A stretch of DNA of 30,537 nt, taken from the NCBI GenBank assembly GCA_051647535.1, contig JBOFEA010000026.1, forward strand, positions 1-30,537. Direction: 5' to 3'. Under the pieces are notes generated by a model. It was not told the origin of the DNA. It was given only the letters and a program-made list of their open reading frames with translations, and ran no database searches. Shown here in pieces: positions 1 through 8,905 of this stretch (position 1 is the first letter of the stretch; every line of letters begins with the position of its first letter). Both the position numbers and the translations under genes were made by a program. Source of the stretch: Brevinema_A sp051647535 (GTDB taxonomy: Bacteria; Spirochaetota; Brevinematia; Brevinematales; Brevinemataceae).

Positions 1-1
1 A

Positions 2-1105
2 AATGTGACCAACTTCCAGCCACTTGATATTGCTGCACTTAAAACAGCAAGGGATACGACATTAAAAGATCCAAACTGGATACCCAGAAAAATATATGAT
101 AATTCAAGAGCTTCGTTAAAACTTATGGGTGATATATCAGTCCATTGTTGGAGAAGAGCGGTAAACCAGTATGACAATCAACTGTTACCGGTAAATGAAA
201 GAATTAATAATAATGATGACTGGGTAAGGCTGTATAATATTTCTCCGGACGATGCTCCTTGGAATTATGATTTTGACCAAGTGGATGCATTGAATTATAA
301 AGTTAATGTTGGCAGAGATAAAAATACTTTGACTCTTAATGGGCAATTATTAGATGGTGCCATTTCAAACAATGTGTATTATATGAAGGTTCTTGACGCT
401 GTAGGCACAACAGAATCTGTTTTCCGATTCTTTGGAAACAGAAGGGCAGTACCAAACAATTATTATAATACTGAAATTTCTAATAAATTTTTTGCTCTTC
501 AAGTAGGTACGGACAAATACCATTTTAGAGCAAGACTTGCTTCTGGAACATCGATTCAGGAAGCGCGGGAAAAACGTGCACAGCTGCCTTTTCATAATCT
601 TATAGCACGGCATTTATGGAAATCCTCTTCAACTAATCTAGGAGATTTCGGTTCTCTGCCAAGCGATAAAATTGAATGGATTAGCGTATCTGCAAGTACC
701 GAAACTACATACGATGGAAACAATTATGAAGAGATTTCTTTTAATACGAATTCATCACCGGCACCTATTATGACAAGAACAATTGTTTCTTCCGGAAACA
801 GCCGGAACGAGACTTATGGTATGGTCTTTGTTCAAGGTTGTAATGCAGAGACAGATGCTCCCGGTTCACTTGTTAATCAATATGGAGGAAAGCGTACAAT
901 GTTTTATCTCCAAGGATGGGGTGATTGGGACGGATATATGGTTTCTTTGCTGAGAGGCACTGGTGCAGACACAAATATTGCACTCATGTCCAAATCTCCA
1001 ACTGCAAACTATACCTCATTAACTAATGATTTCCATACTAGGTATCGAAGTTCTGGTAAAACACAGTGGACCTTAAAACGTAAATCTGTGATGACTCCTA
1101 GTTAA
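2..1105 (+). CDS. Unrecognised protein, 5' end probably outside the window
   Basis: The reading frame is open from the first bases to a TAA at 1103-1105, about 367 codons. The first possible start is a GTG at 5 with no visible ribosome-binding site, so the gene probably begins upstream of the window. I see no signal peptide or membrane segment in the visible part. The N-terminal third is polar and rich in Asn, Asp and Trp. The rest is rich in Ser, Thr, Gly and aromatic residues with alternating patterns, as in beta-rich extracellular or phage-fibre-like proteins, but I recognise no family. Near the C-terminus there is a Gly/Trp-rich stretch (LQGWGDWDGYM). A strong terminator follows 28 bp after the stop, so it is the last gene of its transcript. 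Confidence 0.7.
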   Translation, partial: NVTNFQPLDIAALKTARDTTLKDPNWIPRKIYDNSRASLKLMGDISVHCWRRAVNQYDNQLLPVNERINNNDDWVRLYNISPDDAPWNYDFDQVDALNYKVNVGRDKNTLTLNGQLLDGAISNNVYYMKVLDAVGTTESVFRFFGNRRAVPNNYYNTEISNKFFALQVGTDKYHFRARLASGTSIQEAREKRAQLPFHNLIARHLWKSSSTNLGDFGSLPSDKIEWISVSASTETTYDGNNYEEISFNTNSSPAPIMTRTIVSSGNSRNETYGMVFVQGCNAETDAPGSLVNQYGGKRTMFYLQGWGDWDGYMVSLLRGTGADTNIALMSKSPTANYTSLTNDFHTRYRSSGKTQWTLKRKSVMTPS

Positions 1106-1133
1106 AAAATTTATTAAAATAAAAAACAAAAAA

Positions 1134-1158
1134 AGCCGTACTAAATACGGCTTTTTTG
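1134..1158 (+). terminator. Rho-independent terminator
   Basis: A 7-bp stem AGCCGTA/TACGGCT with loop CTAAA is preceded by an A-run and followed by TTTTTGTTTTT. It ends the gene that stops at 1105. Confidence 0.9.
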
Positions 1159-1290
1159 TTTTTATTCTATATTTTGTATGTAATTGAATCAATATTGTGT
1201 GAATAATGATTTTTTGATTGTAATATTTTTAATTTTTTGTTATAATTGGAGGCTATTGAAATATGTATATCTCTTTTATTTAGATTAAGT

Positions 1291-1319
1291 AAATATCCCG
1301 ATAATTTATCGGGATATTT
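1291..1319. terminator. Bidirectional hairpin terminator
   Basis: A perfect 13-bp inverted repeat (AAATATCCCGATA / TATCGGGATATTT) surrounds a 3-nt loop. It lies 5 bp beyond the stop of the minus-strand lipoprotein gene and can also back up the plus-strand terminator at 1134. Confidence 0.8.
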
Positions 1320-1324
1320 TGATA

Positions 1325-1966
1325 TTAAATTCTATTATAGATTGAGCCTATGGTAGATTCAATGGTATATTTACCATCGGATTCTGAAACTGGCAGTATT
1401 GTTAGGTGTGTATCTGTCACCTTAATTAGGTTATAAGTTATTTCGTTGTTAAGAACTGAACCCCATTTTCCTGCATTTTTATCACTGCTTATATCGGGCG
1501 AATTCCATACTTCAAATTGTTTTTGAGTAGATCGGTACAATATTGAACCTTGTTCAACAGTATATAAACTACCATCCTTTTTATATATCTTAGGCATAGG
1601 TAATTCTCTTAGAGTATCATAGGTGGCCGTTTTTATAATAATATCGTCATTCCATTTATCTTTAGTACTCCCTGCATTGGCGATAGATGGTATACCTGTT
1701 CCATTAAGATATACAATAGTTATACGTGATAAATAGCGATCATTGATAGTATACTGTTGTATACAAGTATTAGTTAATGTCGATGTATATAGTTCAACAA
1801 TATTAGTTTTGTACTCTTTTGTATTCTGTAATATGATTTCAGGAAGCCTTGATTTCGCTTCAGAAATAGCTTCGGAAATAGCTTGTTCTTGAGGTGTTGA
1901 GGATGAAGGAGTTGCGGAACAAGCGCCTAAAATAAATAATAAATTTAATAATAATATTTTTTTCAT
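1325..1966 (-). CDS. Putative lipoprotein, 213 aa
   Basis: The protein starts with a typical lipoprotein signal: MKK, a Leu/Ile-rich core and the lipobox LGAC, with Cys16 as the expected lipidated residue. A Ser/Thr/Pro/Gln/Glu linker follows, and then a mostly beta-type domain of about 170 residues that I cannot assign. The start is supported by AAAGGA about 9 nt upstream of the ATG (1976-1981). The mature protein should be anchored to a membrane and face the periplasm or the exterior. It is a single gene: the hairpin at 1291 ends it and about 600 bp of gene-poor DNA lies upstream. Function is unknown. Confidence 0.85.
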   Translation of the reverse strand: MKKILLLNLLFILGACSATPSSSTPQEQAISEAISEAKSRLPEIILQNTKEYKTNIVELYTSTLTNTCIQQYTINDRYLSRITIVYLNGTGIPSIANAGSTKDKWNDDIIIKTATYDTLRELPMPKIYKKDGSLYTVEQGSILYRSTQKQFEVWNSPDISSDKNAGKWGSVLNNEITYNLIKVTDTHLTILPVSESDGKYTIESTIGSIYNRI

Positions 1967-2593
1967 TAGTTTTTTTCCTTTGGTTGATATTTTTCTTGTT
2001 ATAGAGCTGGAGAGTATTTTCCCTTATCGTGTTTTCATTGAAGAGATGCCTAAGACAAGATGTACCTGTAATAAGAAGTATTCACACTAGTGGATTTGTT
2101 TCCACAATAGGAACCATAATTAGCTATGTTGACCTCCTTAGAAAGGATGTTTATTGAATATCTCTAAACACACATTCAAAGCCTTATCAAAGTTTAAATT
2201 GAAAATAAAAAACTCATAGGGGGTACATACTGTTTACCCTTATGAGCTTGTATCTTACTATAAATCTACATATGGAACGCATAAATCCACTATAAGTGAA
2301 TTAAAATAACATCCTGAGTGTGTAGCTATTCAGTACGTTTTAATATAAAATATATAGTAAGTATCAAACAAGGGAGTACGAAAATATTATAACAACTACA
2401 AATATGTTTGTCAATAGAAACAAATGATTTTCCTAATTGTAAGAGGTGTTTATTGATTAGGAAAGGGTAGATAAGTATATAGACACCATTCCAACGTATA
2501 TCTATCAAAAAGACCCCCTATTTGTCGGAAAATACCGATTTACAAGGAGATAAAAATTAATCTAAAATATCATTAGCGTAATATAGTATATAA
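1967..2593. other. Gene-poor stretch, possibly decayed
   Basis: I find no convincing gene here. A 60-codon minus-strand frame at 2326-2508 begins with TTG and does not look like a real protein. On the minus strand at 2065-2140 an AAGGAGG motif is followed by 25 open codons without an ATG, possibly a remnant. The only clear signal is the minus-strand hairpin at 2201-2246, listed separately. Confidence 0.5.
2201..2246 (-). terminator. Probable terminator of the molybdenum operon
   Basis: On the minus strand an 11-12-bp, slightly imperfect stem (CTCATAAGGGT against ACCCCCTATGAG) is followed by TTTTTTATTTTC. It is the first terminator-like structure downstream of chrA, about 350 bp past its stop. 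Confidence 0.6.
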
Positions 2594-3112
2594 TTATTTG
2601 AACATAATTCCGGCAGCCATTGCTCCGATAATCAAAAATGAAGGATGAATTTTGAAAAAATATAACCCTATCATTGTCACAATCATAATAATATAAGATT
2701 GTTGAGTACCAAGAATTGATCTCATTCCGAAAATAATATCTACCATAAGGACGAAGACAACAGGTTTTACAAAGACAAGCATATTTTTCATCCAAGCTGT
2801 TTCTTTATAGCGGGTATAAAGAAAGGAACAAGAGATCATCATTAGTGCTACAGGTAAAATTGCTGATGACACGGCAACCAAACTACCTAACCATCCTCCG
2901 GCTTTGTACCCGACAAAAGACGCAAGCTTGGTTAATACGGGACCGGGAAGAGATTGGCTGAAAGCAACTGCATCAATAAATTCGGCTTCCGAGAGCCAGT
3001 GATTTATCTCTACGCTTTCTTTTTGGACAATAGGAATAAAGGAAGAACCGCCACCAAAAGTAGTTAATCCCACTTTTAAAAATGATGTAAAAAGTTTGAA
3101 ATATACCATCAT
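2594..3112 (-). CDS. chrA: Half-size chromate transporter family protein (ChrA/CHR)
   Basis: This 172-residue hydrophobic protein has the CHR-family signature near its N-terminus: an amphipathic segment, then TTFGGGSSFIP, and later SLPGPV followed by a Gly-rich segment (YKAGGWLG). These are the landmarks of one CHR domain (PF02417). The length fits the short, single-domain type, with about four or five membrane spans. Such halves usually come as two adjacent genes that act together, and no second half lies next to this one. Two ATGs stand in tandem at the start with only a weak AAAG ribosome site. It is the last gene of the Moco operon, 14 bp after the TDT transporter. The substrate could be chromate or another oxyanion such as molybdate or sulfate. 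That is an inference from context. Confidence 0.8.
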   Translation of the reverse strand: MMVYFKLFTSFLKVGLTTFGGGSSFIPIVQKESVEINHWLSEAEFIDAVAFSQSLPGPVLTKLASFVGYKAGGWLGSLVAVSSAILPVALMMISCSFLYTRYKETAWMKNMLVFVKPVVFVLMVDIIFGMRSILGTQQSYIIMIVTMIGLYFFKIHPSFLIIGAMAAGIMFK

Positions 3113-3126
3113 ATCTTTAACTTATG

Positions 3127-4056
3127 TTATGAACTTAAATTCTTTTTTTCGTTAACAAAGACTTTAAAAAATTGAAATAGTACAAAGTAAATAAATACAG
3201 TCGTCAATGCCAACTGAAATCCTGAAATTTGAAATGCAAAATAAGATAATAATTCATTTTTATCAGAGAAAAATTCAGATGTTTTTATTCCGGCAAGTGT
3301 TCCAATAGCCATAGGGAATGTCAATCCTGCAAATACCGGAGTGAATGGAACAGCAAAAAATTTCGGAATACTTACAACTGTATAAATCAATGCTCCTATT
3401 AATAATACATAAAGCCCCGTAATAAGAAGAGGATTAGAAGGTAGAGTATTCAAACTACTGACAAGAGTCAGAGCGGGTGGTGCGAGAAAAATAGCTCTTG
3501 TATGTGTTAATGGTTCGGGAATGCTGTCTTTTACAGCTCTGAAAATCAAAGGCAGATAAACTAGAACTAATGCTGTTAATCCATAATAAGTCAATACTTG
3601 TGTGATAACGGGTTCGTTAAAAGGTTTGCCTACTACAACGCTTACTAAAATTCCAAAATAAGTGACAAACCATGTAGGAACAAATGTTCCGTAGTTAAAT
3701 CCTCTGATTACATGTTTCCATGTAAAAATTAAGATAAACAGTGCATGGATGATAATTCCGACAAGCCATAACACTTTTCCGACAGTCGGATATATAGGAA
3801 ATATGAAAGCACCGATAAGCATGATGAGCATTGAGAAAGCTGGATATAAACTTGCTAGAACCATATTATTGTATTCTTCACGGCATTTTGCATTAAATTT
3901 GACAATTTTTACAAGCATCATTAAAGTTGCAATAACACCTAGTCCGTGAAATAGACATCGAATCCAAGTATATCCCATCATTCCGTAAATATTGGAAAGC
4001 GTGACAGACCCCATTACGGAAGCTACGAATCCTATAGGCATTGTTAATAAATTCAT
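3127..4056 (-). CDS. TDT/TehA/SLAC1-family membrane transporter
   Basis: This is a 309-residue, very hydrophobic protein with about ten membrane spans and no signal peptide. The layout matches the tellurite-resistance/dicarboxylate transporter (TDT) family, whose members move anions such as malate, sulfite, chloride and nitrate (the SLAC1 type). An N-terminal PIGF.. helix, regularly spaced helices with short loops and a positively charged C-terminal tail agree with this. The start is supported by AGGAG 7 nt before the ATG. It lies 15 bp downstream of mobAB and 14 bp upstream of chrA, so it is cotranscribed with the molybdoenzyme genes. From context it may move the substrate or product anion of the reductase (nitrate in, nitrite out), but specificity cannot be read from the sequence. 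Confidence 0.75.
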   Translation of the reverse strand: MNLLTMPIGFVASVMGSVTLSNIYGMMGYTWIRCLFHGLGVIATLMMLVKIVKFNAKCREEYNNMVLASLYPAFSMLIMLIGAFIFPIYPTVGKVLWLVGIIIHALFILIFTWKHVIRGFNYGTFVPTWFVTYFGILVSVVVGKPFNEPVITQVLTYYGLTALVLVYLPLIFRAVKDSIPEPLTHTRAIFLAPPALTLVSSLNTLPSNPLLITGLYVLLIGALIYTVVSIPKFFAVPFTPVFAGLTFPMAIGTLAGIKTSEFFSDKNELLSYFAFQISGFQLALTTVFIYFVLFQFFKVFVNEKKNLSS

Positions 4057-4071
4057 AGATTTCTCCTATAA

Positions 4072-5088
4072 CTATTTAGTAAAAAGTAAAAAGTCCATAA
4101 TTTCTTGTATTTGATTGGGTGCAAAATGGGGAAGGATATTCTTATTTCCGCCGATATGTGCAATAACATTTGTCAATAACGAATCATTTTTATTATCTGT
4201 CATTATTTGTATTTTTTGGTAAGATGAATCTTTAAATCCTTCAAGCAGAATAACATCATACTGTTCAAACATTTTAATAAAATCAGGTATGGGGATTTCT
4301 TGATTGATCATAAAGGAATTTGGAGAAAAAATAGCTGTAGCTTTTGCTCCTGTCTGCCGAAAAAGAAAAGTATCTTTTCCTTTTTCATCAAAGGGGTAAG
4401 AATGGCTAGTATGCTTAATGACAGCAACACTTTTATTTTTTTTTGTAAATTCTGTAATAAGATTACAAATAAGTGTTGTTTTCCCTGAATTTTGATTTCC
4501 TGACACAACAGCAATTAAGGGTAGTTGCTCTTTATCTTCAGGCGAGTTAACATTGATCATCATTTTGGGTGAATAAAAATTTGTTTGAGAAATATCCACC
4601 GTTTTCACACGGAGCAACTCTAGCATTTTATAAATACTATATTGAGATGAATTAATCTGTGACAATACAATATTTTGACACCGCTTATGATAATAACCGC
4701 ATAAGGGATAAGATATTCCCTTATGGTCTTTTGGAATAATAACATCGTAATCCGAACAAATAAACTCTTGCAAATAGGTTGGAATTCTTCCGGAAAACAA
4801 AGGTTGATCTACACTGATCATAAAAGTCCAATCACTGTTACTGTGTTGCAAACCTTGATAGATACCTTCAATAGCTCCAATATTCCGGTGTTTGTCTAAA
4901 ATAATAGGACAGTGAAACTGTTGATAATGTTCTGGAGTATTTGTTGAGACAAAGCATTGGACAAAAGAACTTAATTCGCTTAAGATACGTTCAATAAAAA
5001 AACGGCCTTGATATGTTAACAATCCTTTATCGATGGTTCCTAAGCGTGTTCCCTTACCTCCGGCAAGAATCACAGCTGTTCTAGTCAA
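4072..5088 (-). CDS. mobAB: MobA-MobB fusion: Mo-cofactor guanylyltransferase + GTP-binding adaptor
   Basis: The 338-residue protein combines two Moco enzymes. Residues 1 to about 185 are MobA: the nucleotide-binding start LAGGKGTRLG and DK at 20-21 fit the MobA consensus, which attaches GMP to molybdopterin to make the bis-MGD cofactor. From about residue 190 follows MobB, with a P-loop (GNQNSGKTT), the HTSH..PFDEKGKDT..FRQTGA block and LLEGFK. The fusion makes sense because the neighbouring oxidoreductase needs bis-MGD. The start overlaps the end of the FAD oxidoreductase gene by 8 bp, implying translational coupling. The symbol joins the two domain names. Confidence 0.92.
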   Translation of the reverse strand: MTRTAVILAGGKGTRLGTIDKGLLTYQGRFFIERILSELSSFVQCFVSTNTPEHYQQFHCPIILDKHRNIGAIEGIYQGLQHSNSDWTFMISVDQPLFSGRIPTYLQEFICSDYDVIIPKDHKGISYPLCGYYHKRCQNIVLSQINSSQYSIYKMLELLRVKTVDISQTNFYSPKMMINVNSPEDKEQLPLIAVVSGNQNSGKTTLICNLITEFTKKNKSVAVIKHTSHSYPFDEKGKDTFLFRQTGAKATAIFSPNSFMINQEIPIPDFIKMFEQYDVILLEGFKDSSYQKIQIMTDNKNDSLLTNVIAHIGGNKNILPHFAPNQIQEIMDFLLFTK

Positions 5089-6379
5089 AATGATACTCTA
5101 AGCTTTCAGTAATATTAAAGAAATCTGCATAGCTGATATCAAAGATAGATTTTTTTACTTTTGAGATATCAATATTTTCTTTGATAAGTTGCGATAAAAT
5201 TCCTGAATAAGACAGATCTCCTTGCAATAAAGCTCCATAAATTTTTCCGTTTTTATGAACAATTTTTTTGTAATTGCCCTTGTAGTCAATTTGGATGTCA
5301 ATATCAAATTCCTGATCATCTGAATGGAAACTGTAAGTTCCGGCTTCGTGATTTTGTATAGCGGGAATCATGGTATTACAAGATGGATTTGACTGTCCTA
5401 AAGACATAGTAGGAACACCGAAAAAATTCATTGTTGATTTTGCAGCAAAAAAGTCTTCCATGTTAAGTTCGTTGCCTGTCATGGAATGAGCTGCAATAAT
5501 TGCTTCTTTGACAGCAACAGACCAAATTGCAGCAGTTCCTGTCACATCTCCGGCAGCGTAAATATCGGGATGAGATGTTTGTTTTTGATGATTGACTTTA
5601 ATAGCATCAAACTGTGTTTTTTCAATGGAAGAATTTTTAAGAAATTGAATATTAGGAGAAACCCCTAAAGCAACGACAATAAAATCAGCTTTTACTTTTT
5701 CCGATCCGTTAATTTGGATATATTCGGGTTTGTCATTCTGCTTGTCAAGAATGACACCATTGATGGATACATCAAAATAAAATTTGATTCCTTTTTTTTG
5801 CCATAATTCTTGATAATTTTTTGCTGTATAAGTATCTAACTGCCGATTCATCATGTGGGAAGATACTTCGATAAGAGCTATATCGGCTTCAGAGTGGGAT
5901 AATCCTGTTATAATATCTGCACCTATCAATCCTCCTCCAATTACAACGGCATGTTTATATTTTTTGGAAAGTTCTTTAATACGGTCACAGTCATCCAGCG
6001 TTCTTACGCCTACAATATAGGGTGATGGAGTTAAATTTGGAATATTTGGAAATCTGCTTGAAGCTCCGGAAGCAATTAAAAGTTTATCAAAATGGAGTTC
6101 TTCTCCTGAATCCAATAAAACGGTTTTTTCTGTTTCGTTAACTTCAGTCACTTCTTTTCCGGAAATCCATTTAATATTATTTTTTGTAAAAAAGTCGTCG
6201 GATTTAAAATTTAAGCGGCTGACAGAACGTTCTCCGCTGATATAATAATGAAGCATACAACGGGAGTAAATTTCCGTATCTTTAGAAATAAGAATAATTT
6301 CAGCATTTGGATCTAAACGACGAAGTGCTTCGGCTCCGTTTATTCCGGCGGCAGATGCACCTAATACTATATATTTCAT
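5081..6379 (-). CDS. FAD-dependent NAD(P)H oxidoreductase, NirB/NADH-oxidase-like
   Basis: This 432-residue cytoplasmic flavoprotein belongs to the pyridine nucleotide-disulfide oxidoreductase class II. It has an N-terminal FAD-binding motif (VLGASAAGINGAEALRR), a central NAD(P)H-binding motif (VVIGGGLIGADI, about residue 145-155) and the second FAD motif YAAGDVTG (about 275). The typical redox CxxxxC pair is missing; YSRCMLHYYISG takes its place, as in NirB- and rubredoxin-reductase-like members. The gene lies between the ferredoxin gene (1-bp overlap) and mobAB (8-bp overlap). It most likely takes electrons from NAD(P)H and hands them through the Fe-S protein to the molybdoenzyme. The family and location are clear, but the exact partner is inferred. 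Confidence 0.85.
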   Translation of the reverse strand: MKYIVLGASAAGINGAEALRRLDPNAEIILISKDTEIYSRCMLHYYISGERSVSRLNFKSDDFFTKNNIKWISGKEVTEVNETEKTVLLDSGEELHFDKLLIASGASSRFPNIPNLTPSPYIVGVRTLDDCDRIKELSKKYKHAVVIGGGLIGADIITGLSHSEADIALIEVSSHMMNRQLDTYTAKNYQELWQKKGIKFYFDVSINGVILDKQNDKPEYIQINGSEKVKADFIVVALGVSPNIQFLKNSSIEKTQFDAIKVNHQKQTSHPDIYAAGDVTGTAAIWSVAVKEAIIAAHSMTGNELNMEDFFAAKSTMNFFGVPTMSLGQSNPSCNTMIPAIQNHEAGTYSFHSDDQEFDIDIQIDYKGNYKKIVHKNGKIYGALLQGDLSYSGILSQLIKENIDISKVKKSIFDISYADFFNITESLEYHFD

Positions 6380-6789
6380 TAACGAACCTCCTCAAAAGTA
6401 ATTGCTGTCATGGGACATTTAGCAACACATTGGGGGAAACCTGTTTCATGGTCTGTACACATATCACATTTAAGAATTTCTTTTTTGGTACGATCATCTT
6501 CTTTTAAGACTCCATAAGGACATGCCATGATACACATATAACAACTGGCACATTGTTTCTGATTGTAAGTGACATAACCTGTTTTTGGATCTTTGGACAT
6601 AGCTCCTGACATACAAGTAAATACACATTCGGGAAGATCGCAGTGTCGGCAAAAAATAGGTGAATTTTTGCGATTACTACTTAAAACAACCCTGTTACGG
6701 GATTCTTCTGCGTGATGAGAGACGATACATGAAGTGACGCATGTAAGACAACCAATACATTTGTCACGATCGATATTGATTCTTTTCAT
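6379..6789 (-). CDS. Four-cluster ferredoxin-like electron-transfer subunit
   Basis: The 136-residue protein has four groups of four cysteines: CIGCLTC..C at the N-terminus, CRHCDLPEC..C, CASCYMC..C followed by PYG, and CDMC..CVAKCP near the end. This is the pattern of HycB/DmsB/NarC-like subunits that carry four [4Fe-4S] clusters. No Tat or Sec signal is present, so it works in the cytoplasm. It starts 2 bp after the molybdopterin oxidoreductase gene and overlaps the FAD oxidoreductase gene by 1 bp, so the three products probably form one electron chain: NAD(P)H, FAD, Fe-S, Mo. I am confident of the type. The partner assignment rests on gene order. Confidence 0.9.
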   Translation of the reverse strand: MKRINIDRDKCIGCLTCVTSCIVSHHAEESRNRVVLSSNRKNSPIFCRHCDLPECVFTCMSGAMSKDPKTGYVTYNQKQCASCYMCIMACPYGVLKEDDRTKKEILKCDMCTDHETGFPQCVAKCPMTAITFEEVR

Positions 6790-6791
6790 AA

Positions 6792-8864
6792 TTACTCCTC
6801 TACTTTTTGAATATAAATAGGCGTAGTTTTGTAAGACGGTTCTTTAGAATACGAATCATATAATGATGGTGTCAATCGATTTGTTTCGATATAATGCAGA
6901 GGTGCATAACATTGATTTTTAGGAACATTTGAGGTTAATTCTGCGATAAAAACACTTTCACGTCCATTAATTGATTTGACCAACACTTTATCGAATTTTT
7001 TGATATGGTGTTCATGAGCTAGTTCGGGATTAATAAAAATATAGGAATTATTGGATGAAATATCATTAACATAAGACACTTCTCTAGTACGGCTCTGTGT
7101 GTGCCATTGACCGACAGTGCCTCTTCCCGTATTGAGAATATAAGGATACTCTTTAGTGACAGCCAGCGGATTTTCCATAGGTGCTTCAAAAATAAATTTT
7201 GCTTTTTTGGAAGGAGTATAAAATTGATTGTTTTCAAACAAACGGCGTTCATTTTCTAATAACGTATCACCTTCACGGAAAGGCCATTGAATTCCGGGAG
7301 AATCGTTAAGAGCATCGTAGTCGACACCTGTCATATCACAAGGCATTCCTTTAGAACATTTTTTGAGTAATTCAAAGGCTGATCTAGGTGTTTCCCATCC
7401 TTTTAATAGAGAGCCCATGTTTAAAGCTTTTGCGACTCCATAGAATACTTGGTAATCTGACGGACGGGAAGTTGAGATAATTGGTTGGAGTTTGGATAAT
7501 CTTCGTTCAGTATTAATCATAACACCTTCTTTTTGGAGGCCTGTTGCTACAGGGAAAAAGACATCAGCTTCAATCGAGCTTTCAGTATCTCCGTAAAGAT
7601 CTTGAACAATAAACAAATCCAATTTATCAACAGCTTTTTTAAATTCTTCGTTATTTGTCCAAGAGTGGCGGGGATTCGTACAACAAACCCATAATGCCTT
7701 GATTTCTCCGGAGATTATTTTTTCAATGATAACATTATAAGGTAATGTAGGTTTAGTAGGTAGCAGCGTTGGATCAATATCCAATGCTTGAGCGACAGCA
7801 TTTCTGCGATTTTCGTTATCGTAATCTCCTCCGCCGTAGAGTCCTGATGTATTACTATATACGCGAGATCCCATAGCATTACATTGACCTGTAATAGAAT
7901 TGGCTCCTGTTCCGGGACGTCCGATATTTCCTGTCATTAGTGCAATATTGATAATTGATTGAGCGGTGCGTACAGCTTCATATCCTTGATTGACACCCAT
8001 TGTCCACCATAATGAAACATTTTTGCTGTTATGGATGAGTGTTGCAAGATCTTTAAGCTGTTTCGGAGTTATTCCTGTTGTTTCTTCTAGTTTGTCCAAG
8101 GTAAACTCGGCAACGTGTGTTTTAAATTCTTCGAAATTTTCGGTATAATTATTGATATAATCATGATTAATCCAATCTTTTTCGATAAGATAATTTGCTA
8201 AAGTATAAAACAGTTTAAGATCGGATTTGGGAGTTAATTCCAAATGCATATCGGCATGCTTAGCTGTTTCAGAACAGCGAGGGTCAATCACTACTATTTT
8301 TTTATTTTGGTTTAATCGTACTCTGTTCCAAATAATTGGATGGGCAACTATAGGATTTGCTCCAATAAAAATAATGGTATCTGAAAGCTCGAAATCATTT
8401 AATGTGTAAGGAGGTGCATCAAATCCAAAACTTTGTTTATGAGCAACAACAGAAGTAGCCATACATAATCTTGTATTACCGTCTACGTTTCCACCCAAAA
8501 AATTACGCATAATATGTCCAAATAAAGCCATTTCTTCCGTACATAACTGTCCTGTACTGATTCCGGCAATAGCGTCTCCACCGTATTCTTTTTTGATAAC
8601 TGCCAGTTTATCAGCAACATATTGGTATCCTTCTTCCCATGTCGAAAGAAAACGAAACTCTCCGTTTTCTTTAATACGGGGAAGAGGGCGATCATTGAAT
8701 TTGGAAAGTTGTTTGTGTAAAGATAATCCTTTGATACAGGAAAATCCTTTGTTTACAGGATAATTGGAAGTGGGTTCCAAGCGAATGATCAAATCATTTT
8801 CGGTGTAAGCGTCAAAATTACATGCAAGAGAACAATAATTACAAGTAGTTTGTTTTTTTTTCAT
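6792..8864 (-). CDS. Molybdopterin (bis-MGD) oxidoreductase, probably cytoplasmic nitrate reductase
   Basis: This is a 690-residue catalytic subunit of the DMSO-reductase superfamily. The N-terminus binds a [4Fe-4S] cluster through Cys8, Cys11, Cys15 and Cys43 (CxxCxxxC...C followed by IKG), with the conserved electron-relay Lys45. The Mo ligand region reads NTRLCMATSVVAHKQSFGFD, with Cys134 as the probable ligand. This is the NasA/NapA/NarB type (TRLCMA) rather than the formate dehydrogenase type (VCHGP). GMNQG/TGNIGRPGTG-type cofactor motifs and a C-terminal molydopterin dinucleotide-binding domain (from YILNTGRG.VGQWHTQSRT) complete it. With no Tat signal it is cytoplasmic. The adjacent ferredoxin, FAD reductase and mo genes resemble the nitrate-reduction/Moco cluster I recall from Clostridium perfringens. 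Nitrate as substrate is an inference; another oxyanion is possible. Confidence 0.85.
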   Translation of the reverse strand: MKKKQTTCNYCSLACNFDAYTENDLIIRLEPTSNYPVNKGFSCIKGLSLHKQLSKFNDRPLPRIKENGEFRFLSTWEEGYQYVADKLAVIKKEYGGDAIAGISTGQLCTEEMALFGHIMRNFLGGNVDGNTRLCMATSVVAHKQSFGFDAPPYTLNDFELSDTIIFIGANPIVAHPIIWNRVRLNQNKKIVVIDPRCSETAKHADMHLELTPKSDLKLFYTLANYLIEKDWINHDYINNYTENFEEFKTHVAEFTLDKLEETTGITPKQLKDLATLIHNSKNVSLWWTMGVNQGYEAVRTAQSIINIALMTGNIGRPGTGANSITGQCNAMGSRVYSNTSGLYGGGDYDNENRRNAVAQALDIDPTLLPTKPTLPYNVIIEKIISGEIKALWVCCTNPRHSWTNNEEFKKAVDKLDLFIVQDLYGDTESSIEADVFFPVATGLQKEGVMINTERRLSKLQPIISTSRPSDYQVFYGVAKALNMGSLLKGWETPRSAFELLKKCSKGMPCDMTGVDYDALNDSPGIQWPFREGDTLLENERRLFENNQFYTPSKKAKFIFEAPMENPLAVTKEYPYILNTGRGTVGQWHTQSRTREVSYVNDISSNNSYIFINPELAHEHHIKKFDKVLVKSINGRESVFIAELTSNVPKNQCYAPLHYIETNRLTPSLYDSYSKEPSYKTTPIYIQKVEE

Positions 8865-8905
8865 AAAATCCTCCTACGTATTATTGCAGTTGAACTGCGT
8901 TTATC

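Noticed and set aside
2065..2160. Minus-strand AAGGAGG followed by 25 open codons (..NYGSYCGNKSTSVNTSYYRY..)
   Set aside because: There is no ATG, GTG or TTG at a proper distance from the motif, and several stops follow. It may be a remnant but cannot be supported as a gene.
2326..2508. 60-codon minus-strand frame with a G-rich motif before a TTG start
   Set aside because: Composition is that of random AT-rich hydrophobic translation and no family pattern is visible.
6792..8864. Formate dehydrogenase annotation for the molybdoenzyme
   Set aside because: The metal-ligand region reads TRLCMA as in NasA/NapA rather than VCHGP, and no selenocysteine TGA occurs in the frame.
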